From Inonotus obliquus (taxonomy: Eukaryota; Basidiomycota; Agaricomycetes; Hymenochaetales; Hymenochaetaceae): a DNA stretch of 64,000 bases. The stretch is from the NCBI GenBank assembly GCA_032164295.1, contig JAJHTX010000009.1, positions 1,178,001 to 1,242,000 of the forward strand, written 5' to 3'. This document shows positions 34,432 to 45,865 of this stretch, piece after piece (positions within the stretch are counted from its first letter, which is position 1; each line of letters opens with the position of its first letter). Below the pieces are notes generated by a model. It was not told where the DNA came from. It was given only the letters and a program-made list of their open reading frames with translations, and searched no databases. The position numbers and the translations under genes were made by a program.

Positions 34432-37160
34432 AATGGCACAAGTGCCCCAGCAACACAACGGCCGTATACATATTTGAGGCAAGTGGAAACGTTGGAGATG
34501 AAGTGGGTTCGTCCTGCCATCTGCGAGTCGTTATGCGAATTCACGTTATGACCCATGACCTCCGAGTCCGTTGGCGCGTAAAGAGTAAGGTTCGTTCTGT
34601 CCTCGTGTATGTGACGTATAAATTTATGAACATGCGGCGTATTAATGTCGAGTGCTTCAACTTCGAATTCTAACGGTACCGGTGAGAGTCTCCAGTCTAG
34701 AATATCTGTCCTGGCGTCGCTTGCGACTTTAGTCTTTCTTCCATCCCTTACTATTCTCCATTCGAGCAGGTATGACGATCATTACATGCCCCTATTCTCT
34801 TAACCCGAGTCTAACCACTCACTATATACATCCTACATGAGATAATGACCATCCTCAAGCCAAGATTTACTCACCCACTCACTCACTCACTCACGCATTC
34901 TACGATCGGCTCGGACATAAGCAGCTGGGCTGGGGTTATGATAATGTTAGTTAATGATCTACTCTATCTCCGACTCGCTTTAAACAAATTCCTTCGAGTA
35001 CCTCCTGTCTGGACCATAGGATTCGCGGTATCTATAATCCGGAGGAGGGGTAGTGAGTGGGGACTCGCAAGGTTCGGTTAAGATCGGTTAAGATAGCTTC
35101 GTTCTTGAGACAACTCGGCCCAGAATATCTGGTATCTGGTATTTGATATAGGACCTCTTGTGGAACAAAGGGACAACAAAGGGATTTACTATGTTCCATG
35201 TTCGTAAGGGCTTAAAATTTGAGTACGAGTACGCGGCCTGGCAACTTAGCATAGGTGCATACGTGCATAGATGCATAGATGCAAGTGTACACTGGACAAA
35301 CTCTGATAAGGGATAAAGGGAAAGTAAAAAATGGAGTTACCGGGACCGGGACTGGGAGTAGTTTGTATGTCTCTATCTTATCCTTCATCCCCCACTTGCT
35401 TCAGTCCAATGGGAAAGGGAAGGACACGTAGATGTGAGTCAAGCAGTTGTTCACGTTTGACAGTGTCAAGTAGTAGGCGGCAGGCCCGGACGGCCATCTG
35501 TACGACTCCATCAGAGGAATAGACAGACATGCAGACATACAGACATACAGACATACAGACATACAAAGAAGCTTGAAACGCGTGGAATTCGGAATGTGAA
35601 ACACAGTATTTGTAAATGGAAGACTTCTGACTTCCGAGTTTCTTCATGGGAACGAGAATGCGAACGACGGATGGAGAACCTAACTATGAGCAATCTGAGA
35701 TGTTGGAAGATAGGAGTTCAACTTAACTTGTCGTCTGTATGTACGTGAACATGTACATATGTAGAGTAGAACTTGAGATCGTCCTGAGATGATCATTAAC
35801 CCAATAGCCCGGAATCAAGGAAGGAGAGGGAGTGGGGGAGGGGCATAGAAACAGATGAGAATAGAAGAACCTTCCTTTCGTTGTAGTTGGATTAGCCTCC
35901 TTGAGTTCTTTTCATCGCTGTGGCGTATCAGCACCTAATACCTGAGGAAACTGAAATAGAGAGATAGGAGTAGATACATGCCCCAGGCTCGAGAATAGGC
36001 TTGGACTTTAGGGAGTAAGAGGAGAGGGAAGGATGGGTGGAGTAGGTAGAATGGATGAGGTTCAATCGTACTCGATAGCGCAAGTCTCGTTGTTGAGAAT
36101 ATGCAGAGGACATAGTCGATTGACTTTGAGAGCATTCTTTCTTAAACCTGAGTGAATATAGATATAGCGTAAAGTCCCGATGTTCCAGTTTTCGGAAGCT
36201 CGGCTGAGCAAGATCTGAGTATTGAGAAGCGTGGAGGTACAAGGATAACCCGCATCTGTCTCTGAGGCAAGGAAGGTGTACCTGATCCTAAACCTTGTCG
36301 TTCCCAACCGAATAGGAGAAGAGGGGAAGTAAGGTCTAGGGGCATTTGAAAGAATTTGAAGATTTCATTCATTCATTCGACATTCGAAGAAAGGACACCT
36401 CACCGTGTTCATCAGTCCGATCAGTTCCATCGTACTAGAACAGAGTAGGAGTAGCGCTGACTCCCGAGCTATGAGTGATGATCCCCCTTTCCATTTCACC
36501 GATTGAGCTAATACGAATAGATGGTATAGAGATAGAGGACTTTGCGGTGCGGACCGATGCACGTTCCATATGCATAAGAACGGAGTGTACGGTACGGTGT
36601 GAAATCGCCGCGCGCATCGGAAGTGAACGAGTGCCGAAGGCATTCTAGTACCTTCGTACTAGCCAGTACACGATGAAATTAGTATGCAATAGCTTGATGA
36701 ACTGTCTCTTTGATGGGCGGCAGCCACCAATCATTTATTGGACGCTAGACCGAGCGCTGCGAGGACTGTCATAAGCAATATGGCTGGGATTGGCTTGAAG
36801 ACTGCTTCTTGATCGGGAAACAATTGAAAATGCCTGACCTAGAAGAACTGGAAGGTCAGAGGAACGAAAGGTCATGTCTCCCTCGATTCGGGTGCCACTT
36901 CAAGGCGTACGTATCTGTTTAAAATGAGAGGAAATAATGAAATGAGTAGAGGGAATAGAGAAACGATATTCATACATGGTGAATGCAAGTCAAGTGAAAT
37001 GAAATAAGTGAAAGGAGTCGAGATAGCGTCACGGTGACGCGGCTGCTTACGCAATTGAGGAGGACCAAGAGATCGACACAGCCTCCGGCCCTATACTCCC
37101 TTAGCACAACATCCATCAGTCTACTCTCATCATCTCCCCTAACTCTCCGTCTCTCACTCG
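34432..37160. repeat. Block X, left copy (inverted copy at 45866-48695)
   Basis: Non-coding spacer downstream of TauD-2. Its reverse complement follows TauD-4 at 45866-48695. Shared landmarks are gacgatcattacat (34773 and 48339), the actc/gagt tetranucleotide tract (34870 and 48233), the 34990-35050 stretch (48060-48130), the agacatac tract (35520), and the 36365-37160 stretch (45866-46690). Frames in one copy are broken in the other, so coding function is unlikely. Confidence 0.85.
35520..35565. repeat. Microsatellite, agacatac octamer
   Basis: About five to six head-to-tail copies of an 8-base word, first ones imperfect. The inverted block X copy near 47490-47520 has only remnants, so the array has contracted or expanded since the duplication. 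Confidence 0.85.
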
Positions 37161-38648
37161 ATTCGGATTCGTCTCTGTGATAGTACTGACTGGCTGAGAG
37201 GGCTGAGTGAGTGAGTGAACTGACTGACTGACTGAATCTGAATTCTGTACGGTACGTCGGTTTCTTATCTGCACCATCCTCGCCACTGTGCCACGAATGC
37301 ACGAAGACACGAAGGAAAGGAAAACAGGAAGTGAAGAAGGACGAGGAGTTTGAGTTCGTAGCTGTAACGTAACCAAAACCGACTCATCGACTAGAGTTAC
37401 GGATTTACAGAGTTGATGAGTTGCGGATTTGATGAGTTGTTGGAAGTTTCTGTTTTTCGCTGCTCGGACGAGTGGAAAAGTGGAAAAGGAAAAAAGGGGA
37501 GTGGAACAAGGGAAAAAAGGGTGTAAGTGTAATGTTCCAGGAACAATAACGTGTAACATAAGCAGCGACGTTAGGTACAAATTTACAATGTACATCTTGG
37601 AAGTGAACGGATTTGGAAGTAGAAGAATGTAAGTGCGAAATGGGAGAATGGGAAACGAAGAGAAAAGAGAAAAGAGACTTAAGAAGAAGCTTGAACTTGT
37701 TACTGTTACTTGAAGGGGGGTGCCTAGTGTGGTTGACGTTACTAGGTTACCCCGGGTTCCGTGGTTCCGAGTCCGTGGTTCCGTATGTCGAAAGTCGAAA
37801 GTCGTCTCCCCTCTTTCCCCACTCTTTCCCGACTGGTAGGGCGGTAGTGCGGTAATGTGGTAGTTACTGTATTAGTATGAGTCGATGAGTCATCGAAAGT
37901 TCGAAAGTTTGAACGTTTAACTCCAAGTTCAAGCTCGAGTCCGTCGAGGACTCGAGGGGGAACCCGGTCCAGTGAGGAGATGAAGGCATGAAACAGGCGG
38001 GAATGGAGGTATAACGTCTACCGTCTACCGTCTAATGTCTAATGTCTAACGTATCCATGGGTTCAACTCAAACTCGAACTGGAATATTCAATGACAGTTA
38101 ATGCGAACCTCGGACTCCGGACTCCGGACGCGTACCGTGGAAGGAGCGTGGGTGGAGGAGCGTGGGTGGAGGGAGGAGGGAAGGAAGGGACATTACGCGG
38201 ACTCTAGGTCCTCTAGGTCCTCAACTAGTTTTTATCCGAGTCAAATCAGGTCGAATAACCACTGAGACTCAGGCTGTCGATTCTCGAATCTCATACAATC
38301 CCACACATTCTCAGGCTCAATCTTCAAATCTCAGTCTTCAATCTTACCTCCAATCCATGCCGTTGACTAATACTCTTACGGTCTTACCCCCTACTACTAT
38401 TACTCGTACTAATGCCAGTGACCCTTCCTTCGGAGTCCAACTTCCTCAGATCTGAAATCCGAAATCCAAATATTACTAGACAAGTATGCGCAAGAAATGT
38501 GTGATGTGTGATGTGCATATGCCTTTAGCCTTTAGCCATCAACCTTTGTTATCGTTCTTACTAACCCATTGAAGGAATATGAACATGAACATTGAGTATC
38601 GATTGGTATGTCAAATGTTCATTATATGCGAACGTAGAACGTTGTGTA
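37161..38648. repeat. Block Y, left copy (inverted copy at 53509-54650)
   Basis: Non-coding. It shares landmarks with the reverse complement of 53509-54650: gtaacataagcagcgacgttaggtacaaatttaca (near 37552 and 54010-54050), gggcggtagtgcggta (37840 and 53760-53800), ggcgggaatggaggtataacgt (37997 and 53580-53610), and catattatgcgaacgt-like sequence (38620 and 53530). The left copy carries about 530 bases (38040-38580) that are missing from the right copy. Confidence 0.82.
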
Positions 38649-38755
38649 TTACTAACAGTAAAGTGGCAGCAACCGGAACCGGGGGATCTTGTGAGTTCCT
38701 CGTAGTCCATACAAGTATGGCGTTCCTGACGCTGCTGAGGAGGTCGGGTCGTGAA
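38649..38755 (+). pseudogene. 3' fragment of TauD-1 at the tandem duplication junction
   Basis: Matches TauD-1 from 29670 (kwqqPGDL exon and its donor) and then its last codons (tatggcgttcctgacgctgc... to the tga of cgtgaacgatgtgattct near 38750), with the distal-His exon deleted. It lacks everything upstream and cannot be functional. It marks where the duplication broke into TauD-1. Confidence 0.85.
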
Positions 38756-38842
38756 CGATGTGATTCTTGATATGTTATTCGTGAACTAAATGAAGTATTT
38801 TGCTTGCGGTCACCTTATATTTATTCTGGATACATATGTACC

Positions 38843-41045
38843 CTACTTCGTCTTCTCGATATCATCAATCACCACAATAGCATCGGTTGACGACTTCTCA
38901 TCGTCTGACTGAGAAGCTCGGGACTGCAGCTTGACGGCTAGTGAATAATGTGTCAGATGATGTGCGCGCAGTGAAGCTACCGTAGAAGATGACTTACAAG
39001 CAAACTTGCGAGCTGGAATACGTTCCTTGAAAAGCCTGTGCGTTAGAGAGAGGATTAGGTGAGGACGACTCGCCATCGTTAAAAGTATCAAGTACGCACT
39101 CGTCAAGCTCTTCCAGGCTCCTACCCTTCGTTTCAGGTAGGAAGAAGTCTATGGAAACGTTGTTTAGCAGATCAACCAGCTAAAGGCGAGACTCGTAACT
39201 CACAGATGAAAACAAATGTAACCAAGTTACATGGAGCCCAAATCCAAGCAACTTCATCCCAAGATTAGCTAGAGGTGCGTGCGGACGACAAAGCAGGCCA
39301 CTCACCTTTTGCACCTAAATTGAGGTTGGCAGGGTTAATGAAATACGGGGTCGTAAAGCTTGCAAGCCACGCAAAGACGAATCCAATAGCCATAGATACC
39401 CCAAACGCATGACTACGTAAACGATTTGAAGTCATTTCTCCCGCCGCTACCCAACTAAGTGGTCCAATCGTAGCACCATACGATCCATTGAATATGCACA
39501 GTAAAGCGACGAGCGCTCTTCCAACAGCTGGGCTTCTGTTGGAATTAGTGACAGTGTAGACAATGGCAACGGTGAACATGGATAGAGTGGTCATTGCGAA
39601 ACCGGATAAGAGTAAGAGACGACGGGCGAAACGACGAGCAAGTGGAAGTGAACAGAGCGCTGTGAAGAGGATGACGCTTTGCACGATAACGGTGTCGATA
39701 AAAGGGTTACCCGCTCCAGCCGACTGGAAGAAGAATGTGGCATCTGTAGGATTGGTCAGTGGAAGCTGAAGGAGAATAGAACGTTTGCCTACATCCGAAG
39801 AGTAAGTTGGTACCGGAGGCAGCATGGAACGTTGTACACGCAGCACATAATAAAGTTCGACGCTGTTCATGAAAGGACCAGAAATCCGTATTCAAAACTT
39901 GTGTAACGAAAGGACAAATAACGTACCAGATCTGTTCCTTTCCAGATATCACTCCACGCAACATCAGTCTCCATCTGCTTCTCCGCAAGTATCGCATCTT
40001 CGATCAACTTAATCTCCTCCTCAATTTCTTCCCTTGCTGTTCCTTTAGGTCGAAGTCTGACCAACGATCTATCAGCCTCTTGCCTCTTCTCTCTCACGAG
40101 AAGCCAGCGCGGTGACTCTGGCACCAGCCAGATGACGAAGAATAACCAGACTGGAACAATGTAGAGAATGCATAGTTGAGCTTGGTAAGATATCTTCGAT
40201 AGGTTCTCAGAGAAAGCATTCGATACGAGTGCGCCGACGAAAATTCCTAGATTCACGAAGGGCTCGTAACAGGAGACGAAAATGCCACGCTAAGGACAGA
40301 GTCATTATTCATCAATGACCACAGAGTACATGCTCAAATACTGACCAGGTGCGCTGGAGATACCTCACTGATGTACAGAATAGTCGAATTGAGAAACAAG
40401 CCATTTGACATCCCTTCATACAGAACTGTAGTCAACATCCATTCGTCATCAAGAATACTGAGAAGGAAAACTTACCAAGGAGCAGACGACCTATACAAAT
40501 AGGCCATTGGGAAGTGGCCAATATCTGAATGGTAATGCCCACGACCCCCAAGACAGATCCAACCGCAAAGCTTGCACGCCGACCAAATCGTGCGGAAAGT
40601 GGTGCATTTATAAGTGATGCGATGATCAGACCGACTTGAAGTAGACTCGTGATGAGCTGCTGGAACGTTATCTATGAGAATGTTAGACTTGAACGAAAAG
40701 CATTCCAATGACATTGGACACCTGAATGGTGAATTTCCCGGGTGATGTCTCGACACCATAGACACGAAGAAAGCCTTGCATGGCTTGAAAGCCGTTGACG
40801 ATCTGATGGGGGGAAAGTATACATTAGATTATAGCATAAAGGAGTAACGGACAAGAAACATACACTAGCATCGAAACCACCTTGAAACGTCGAAACAGCA
40901 ACAACAAGACAAATTATTAGGCACTGAGCAAAGTTGATAAGCTCGAACGACGAAGATGCTATGTCAGCTTTACCTTGATGTTTTCCTTCAACGAAGTCTT
41001 TCGAATAACTGAAGACTCGACTGCTAGGGAGGTCGTGTATGCCAT
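38843..41045 (-). CDS. MFS sugar porter, copy MFS-2
   Basis: Collinear paralogue of MFS-1 with the same exon structure, starting at 41045 (MAYTTSLAVESSVIRKTS). Key features are retained: VVNGFQAMQGFLRVYG, LSARFGRR, GRLLLG, ISEVSPAHLRG, PESPRWLL, REKRQEADRSLVRL, ATFFFQSAGAGNPF, GEMTSNRLR, PETKGRSLEELDE. The first helix reads STFQGGFDAS where MFS-1 has STFQYGFDTG. The motif after SPAHLRG reads IFVSCYEPF instead of LLVSCYQPF. I see no frameshift or stop, so the gene is probably functional and may differ in substrate preference. It is closer to MFS-3 than to MFS-1 in the cytoplasmic loop. Confidence 0.87.
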
Positions 41046-41767
41046 TCTGTGTCAACACAGGCCATCGTCGCTTTCCCAGTAGAATAAGTACCAACGGTCA
41101 TCTGGTACGTTGATCCCGCCGACTTCTCCAAGCAGTCACCAGACTAAGGACCGTCGGGTGCATTGATACAAAATTAGCTTACAGCTTCTTTCTGTTCATT
41201 GGAAGCCAATGACCGGGCAAAGTATCGATTGGTATTGGAACCCGCGGAGCGTTCGTCCGTCTGGAAGTACGACAGTGGGCTAGAACTCAGACGAGCCAAG
41301 CAACTTTGGACTACCCTGCATTTTGGAATGAGACCAGTTCTTGCTGTGCTACAGTTAGAGGTTTGGCGGCAAGAGTTAAAGCGACAAGACTCTTCTCTAT
41401 TTTCTCACGATCACGATACGTACTCTGCTAAAATATGAAAATTTGAACATCCTTGGGGACTTGTACCACACCAACACAGGTGGCACAAGCAAGAGAGGAA
41501 GTACTTGAGGCAACCCAGCTGCCACTGGTCCGAGATCCGTCAGCTTTTCACAACGACAACGAAGACCTGTATACCTTGGTTCAGCTGGTATACGTTTTAT
41601 CAGGTTACTCCCATGACTCCTCTAGATGTAGAAGCCGCACTCAATGTACACGGCCCGCTCGGATACAAATCAAATAAGAGACGTCCTTGGTGTGGTACAA
41701 GAAGCCCCGCATTGACAACGCGCTTGAACTCAAACTACTCCGTCTCTGCTGGACTGCTAGTGCTGAC
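41046..41767. promoter_or_regulatory. Divergent promoter region of MFS-2 and truncated TauD-3
   Basis: Second copy of the region at 32268-32981, collinear with small insertions and deletions. It still drives an apparently intact MFS-2 on one side, while the dioxygenase on the other side is broken. Confidence 0.5.
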
Positions 41768-42187
41768 ATGTCGACCTCAACCACAATCACAAGGTCAACC
41801 ACAACCACAGATGAGGGTCGTATCTCGGGCTCGGGTTTATCTGTCCGGGCGGTTAACGACTCATCCCTCGAGTCTGTGAGGATTGGTTCTCTGATAAGCA
41901 AACCTCTTCATCCTACGTTTGGCGCCGAGTAAAGACACAGTCTTTGAATAGTGCGCTTCTCACTGATGGCTTTCTTTTTCAGAATTGAGGGCATTGATTT
42001 CTCCAAGCCGGTCCCAGACTCTCAGATTCAAGATGTTATAGAGGCACAGAACCGGTTTGCCGCTAGTGATCATGCTCCGAAGGTCTTTCTGACGACTAGC
42101 TTCCAATAGTTTCGGAGTGACGGTCTACAGGGGAACACTGGTCTCAGAGATGAATCTCACATCGCATTTAGCAGGCGCCTTTAGAAT
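41768..42187 (+). pseudogene. TauD-3, truncated dioxygenase
   Basis: Exon 1 (from ATG 41768) and exon 2 match TauD-2, through IEGIDFSKPVPDSQIQD and FGVTVYR. Then two extra bases in the run aggggaacac (near 42130) shift the frame. About 50 bases later similarity ends and unrelated sequence begins. The iron-binding H-x-D, distal His and Arg are all missing. Confidence 0.88.
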
Positions 42188-43956
42188 TGTTGTTACTAAA
42201 CCCTTCGTTGCACGTAGTTAACATATTTATGTTTGACATAATGTCCAGGAACACGGTGACCTCTGATAGACCGTCAGACGAAACACAGCTTGAGCGTTGG
42301 ACTGAACCATTGCCTGTGGCGGAAGAGTATTCTTTTACTATAGTGATGAGTCACTGCCCGGGTGACGATCCACCATGATCATTTTTTGAATAATAACTTG
42401 ACGGTGAATGATGAGATGACGATCCGCGGATCCAGCGTTTCCGAGTCCAATCCGTCCTAGCCAATGGCATCTAAGTATCCGAGTCCCGTGTATCATACTG
42501 GTATGGTAGACTTCTATTCCTCTATACTTCCCTTATCTACATATGAAATCCGAACCTACAATCCGGACCTACAATCTACAATCCGCAATCTGAATCTAAA
42601 CCTTCAGGAATCAAGACGACCCGGGTTCAACATTCTTCACCTCACCTCACCTCACTTCATAAATGTTGTTTGGTGAATGATAACACACTTGATGTCACAG
42701 ACTCACGGTGCGGTAGGAACTCCACTGGACAGAAAAGAAAAGAAAAGCCTGAGAGAAACAAAGGGTACTTCCCGAATCCCGAATCCCGACTTCCGACTGC
42801 CCAACTGGAGTCCCTCCCGACATCATATCCCGAATCCCGTATTCCGTATTCCGTTCCGACTCCGACCACCGACACATCATTCCGAATCCGAATCCCACTC
42901 ATTATTACTCAGACTTACCCATTCAAAGTTACCCATCGTGGGAAATAGGAAGTAGGAAGACTGCGAAGACTACGAAGACTATGAAGAATATATATGTGAG
43001 ATACCGATCTACTACATCATACTTGTGAGAAATGATGCTTTGTCTTGGTTCCGAGTAATGAAGACTCGGAATGTAGAATGTAAAATGCAGAATGACATCG
43101 AGTATGACCGCATATGGCATGCCGCATACTTACTTTTCTTAGATACTACCATCCACGTATCACCCAGAACTAGCACTCTCGGCTTGGCGATCTCCATCGA
43201 GCCACATAGTCGAAGCATTAAAGCAGCAAAAAAATTAAAGTAGCTTCAGAAAGGTTAAGGCAGGACAAGGGCAAGGTCAGATGATTACTGTGACATGCAG
43301 CAATGCAACAATGTACCATGTAACAAGTTCTAGTCTTGAAAATCTCTTAACAAAAACACTATGTGCAATAATTGACGAGGGACAAACAGGACAGGACGGG
43401 AGAGGGACGAGAAAGAGATGATGCCGTGCTGTATGAGCTATGAGCTATATGAGCTATATGAGGATGAATATACGACGTAGACGACGAGCGGCAAGGTAAC
43501 ATTGAGGACGAGGAGGAAGAGTAACAAGTAACGAGCACGACGAGGTTATGAGAGGTGAGAGCAGACGATAGTGGATACGAGGATAAACGAAAAGAGTAGA
43601 TATGTATGAGAGAGGAGAGAGTAGACGAGACGAGAGGAAAGGAGGAAAAGGAAAACCGAAGGATGCAAGAAAGAATCCCGACCGGTATAAGTAAGCTCAG
43701 GTAGTAACAAACAATGTTTAGACTTGTCAATGTAACGGATGAAGATGAAAATAGTTTCGGGACTTTTACAACATAAAAAGCAAAGGAAAGCGAATCGAAT
43801 TGTGGATGGTCTGTGACGAAACAATGGCGCTGTATATGAACACTTCTGCCGGTGACTGACCACGCATCAAAAAGCAATCGTAGTCCAAGACAGAACGAAC
43901 AATCAATGCTCCACCCAACACTAAAAAGCCAAATCCCAGAAAGCACGTGATACAAC
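42188..43956. other. Spacer downstream of the Rho gene, no gene recognised
   Basis: Single-copy DNA between the truncated unit 2 and the Rho GTPase stop codon. It includes local word repeats (cccgaatcccgaatcccgac near 42772, attccgtattccg near 42839). Purine-rich sequence at 43360-43700 creates a long minus-strand frame (43359-44111) of low complexity that is not called. Confidence 0.5.
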
Positions 43957-45656
43957 CTAGCAAACGATACAGCAAAGTTTCGAGTCGCCGTCATGATGTC
44001 CGGCACCTGAACTTCTGCGTCTTCGAGCGGTACCATGCCCCGCGACGCCCTCACGCATAAGCATACTCGCTCGTGTTGCGGCCTCGAATACGTCGTCCAC
44101 ACCATCACCACTTAGAGCACTACACTCCTTGTATGCACGGGCACCAATCACACGTGCGACCTCAGCTCCTTGATCTGGCTGTACGTAGTCTTGTGATAAG
44201 GGAGAGTCCGATGGCGGACGTAGATCTGACTTGCAACCAACGAGAATCACAGGAATAGACGGACCGCAGATAGAACGGACCTCTTCAATCCACTGTAGTA
44301 CATCACACAGTCAGAAAACGAAGGCAGAACGAGTAGCTTGAAATGAAAAAAAGACGCGAACCTTTACTTGGACGTTATCCAATGAGTCGGGCGTGTCAAT
44401 GGCGAAGGCAATCAAGATCACATGGGATTTTGAATAGGAAAGCGGTCGCAATCGCTAATTCACCGAATTTGAATCAGGACTACTTCTTTCCCGCCACAAA
44501 CATCATAGGTGACGCACCTCATATTCTTCTTGCCCACTGGATCAGAAGGTGAGCATAATTAGACGTTGAGAGTGGGAATAATAGTCGGGAAAAGGAAACC
44601 AGATATTTGAGTGCAGGGCAGGCAACAGACATCACAGATGAGCCTCGGAAAGTAGCACCATGGCAGAATTAAACGTACGCAGTATCCCACAAGGCGAGCT
44701 GCACTGGCTTCCCGTCTAATCGGATCTCCGCAACGTAGTTCTCGAAGATGGCTATAAATAAAAATCGCGTGAGCAAAGGTACACAAATAACGCGAATAAG
44801 CGCGGCCGCTTCAGCCCAGGAAGGAAGTAAGAATGATAGAAGACATATAGGAACTTTGCATATGGGCGAAAGACAAACAGACAAACAAGATGGGAAAAGA
44901 AGCGGCGAGATAGGAGAAAAGAATAGAACAACGTACTTGGTTGCTGCCGCAGTAAAGCATAGAAATCACGTCAGCGGCAAGAGATGCAAGAACGAACCAT
45001 TCGGAACCGTTCGAGAATACGCAGGATAGCGAACGGATACCCGCGATAAGACGGACCGAATCACATTCGGCGCAGTTTCACGCGTGGTGGAGTGAAGAAA
45101 TGAAGGTGACGAGCCAGATCAGAAGGCAGGTGATGATAATACAAAGAGAAAAGGAACTCACGTATTCTTTAGGGAACTCGCCAAGAGCAAAGCAACAGAG
45201 GAGGGAAGTCTTTCCGCACGCGCCTGAGTTACGGCAAAAAACATATGAACAATACGTCATAGCAGCATATTTCCAGGTACACCGCGCGTTAGAGGTGTTC
45301 AACCATTTCCGGAACGTGTTAGTAGCAGAGCAAACCAGGGTCAAAGGAGACCGGATATGTCACAAAATGCGGTATTTAGTCGAATAAACATAGGGTGGAA
45401 GACTGGAATCAGCTTGGGACGTGGCAATGCTCAAAAGGAACGCGCACCGTCACCAACAATGACAAGCTTTCTCCGGATCTACGATTAAAGGAAAGAGGTG
45501 TCAGAAACAAGGCCAGCCACGAAACAGTCAGACGGTTGTGAGGGAGGGGGTGCTTATGACAATAGCCGTACAACGATCCACGCACGCGCGACCACCACCT
45601 TCCCAGCCCGTCAGGAGAGTGTAAAGCGTGTTACTCACCGGATTTTGAGAGGACAT
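43957..45656 (-). CDS. Rho-family small GTPase (Rho2-like)
   Basis: Spliced gene with at least seven exons. Exon 1 is only 18 nt (45656-45639, MSSQNP). The next exons give IRRKLVIVGDG and, across a phase-1 junction, ACGKTSLLCCFALGEFPKEY (P-loop GDGACGKT). Then come VFENYVAEIRLDGKPVQLALWDTA (switch I and the start of DTAGQ), GQEEYE, RLRPLSYSKSHVILIAF, DTPDSLDNVQVK, WIEEVRSICGPSIPVILVGCKSD (the base-binding xKxD position), the Rho-specific insert, and ECSALSGDGVDDVFEAATRA. The tail is basic and ends CCIVC, a CaaX-like box with extra Cys suited to lipidation. The GDGVDDVFEAATRA pattern resembles fungal Rho2. It probably acts at the plasma membrane in polarity and cell-wall control. It is single copy and lies between the two inverted duplication arms. 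Confidence 0.85.
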
Positions 45657-45865
45657 GGCTTGGAAGTGAAAGAATCAAACACGCTGGTTAAACGTGTAAA
45701 AAGGTAGGGCTATGTTGTTGCTCTAAATGGAGGTGAAATGCTGCGCAGAAGGCGATACTGTACGAAACGCGTTATGTAGTGACGGGAAAAGGCCGTGTAT
45801 GAGAAAAGACGAGATGGTTAGGATGAATTGAAGATGTACGTTGACTGCTTTGGGTGATAGCAGGC

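Larger units (their letters stand above)
29670..38648. repeat. Segmental duplication unit 1 (9.0 kb reference unit)
   Basis: Runs from inside the 3' part of TauD-1 through MFS-1, TauD-2 and about 4.2 kb of non-coding DNA (blocks X and Y) to the junction at 38648/38649. There the sequence returns to the same point in TauD-1 (actaacagtaaagtggca at 29670 and 38649). This is the signature of a direct tandem duplication. The unit recurs as a truncated direct copy (38649-42187) and an inverted, circularly permuted copy (45866-54650). Confidence 0.85.
38649..42187. repeat. Segmental duplication unit 2 (direct, truncated)
   Basis: Direct repeat of unit 1 from 29670 onward: TauD-1 3' fragment, MFS-2, the shared promoter and the start of TauD-3. 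Similarity ends abruptly at about 42187 inside TauD-3, so the rest of the dioxygenase and blocks X and Y are missing. Confidence 0.85.

Noticed and set aside
35520..35565. CRISPR-like regular repeat
   Set aside because: It is a contiguous 8-base microsatellite with no spacers, in a eukaryotic genome.
43359..44111. 250-residue minus-strand frame overlapping the Rho 3' end
   Set aside because: Ser/Leu-rich low-complexity translation of a purine-rich tract, out of frame with the Rho last exon, with no domain.
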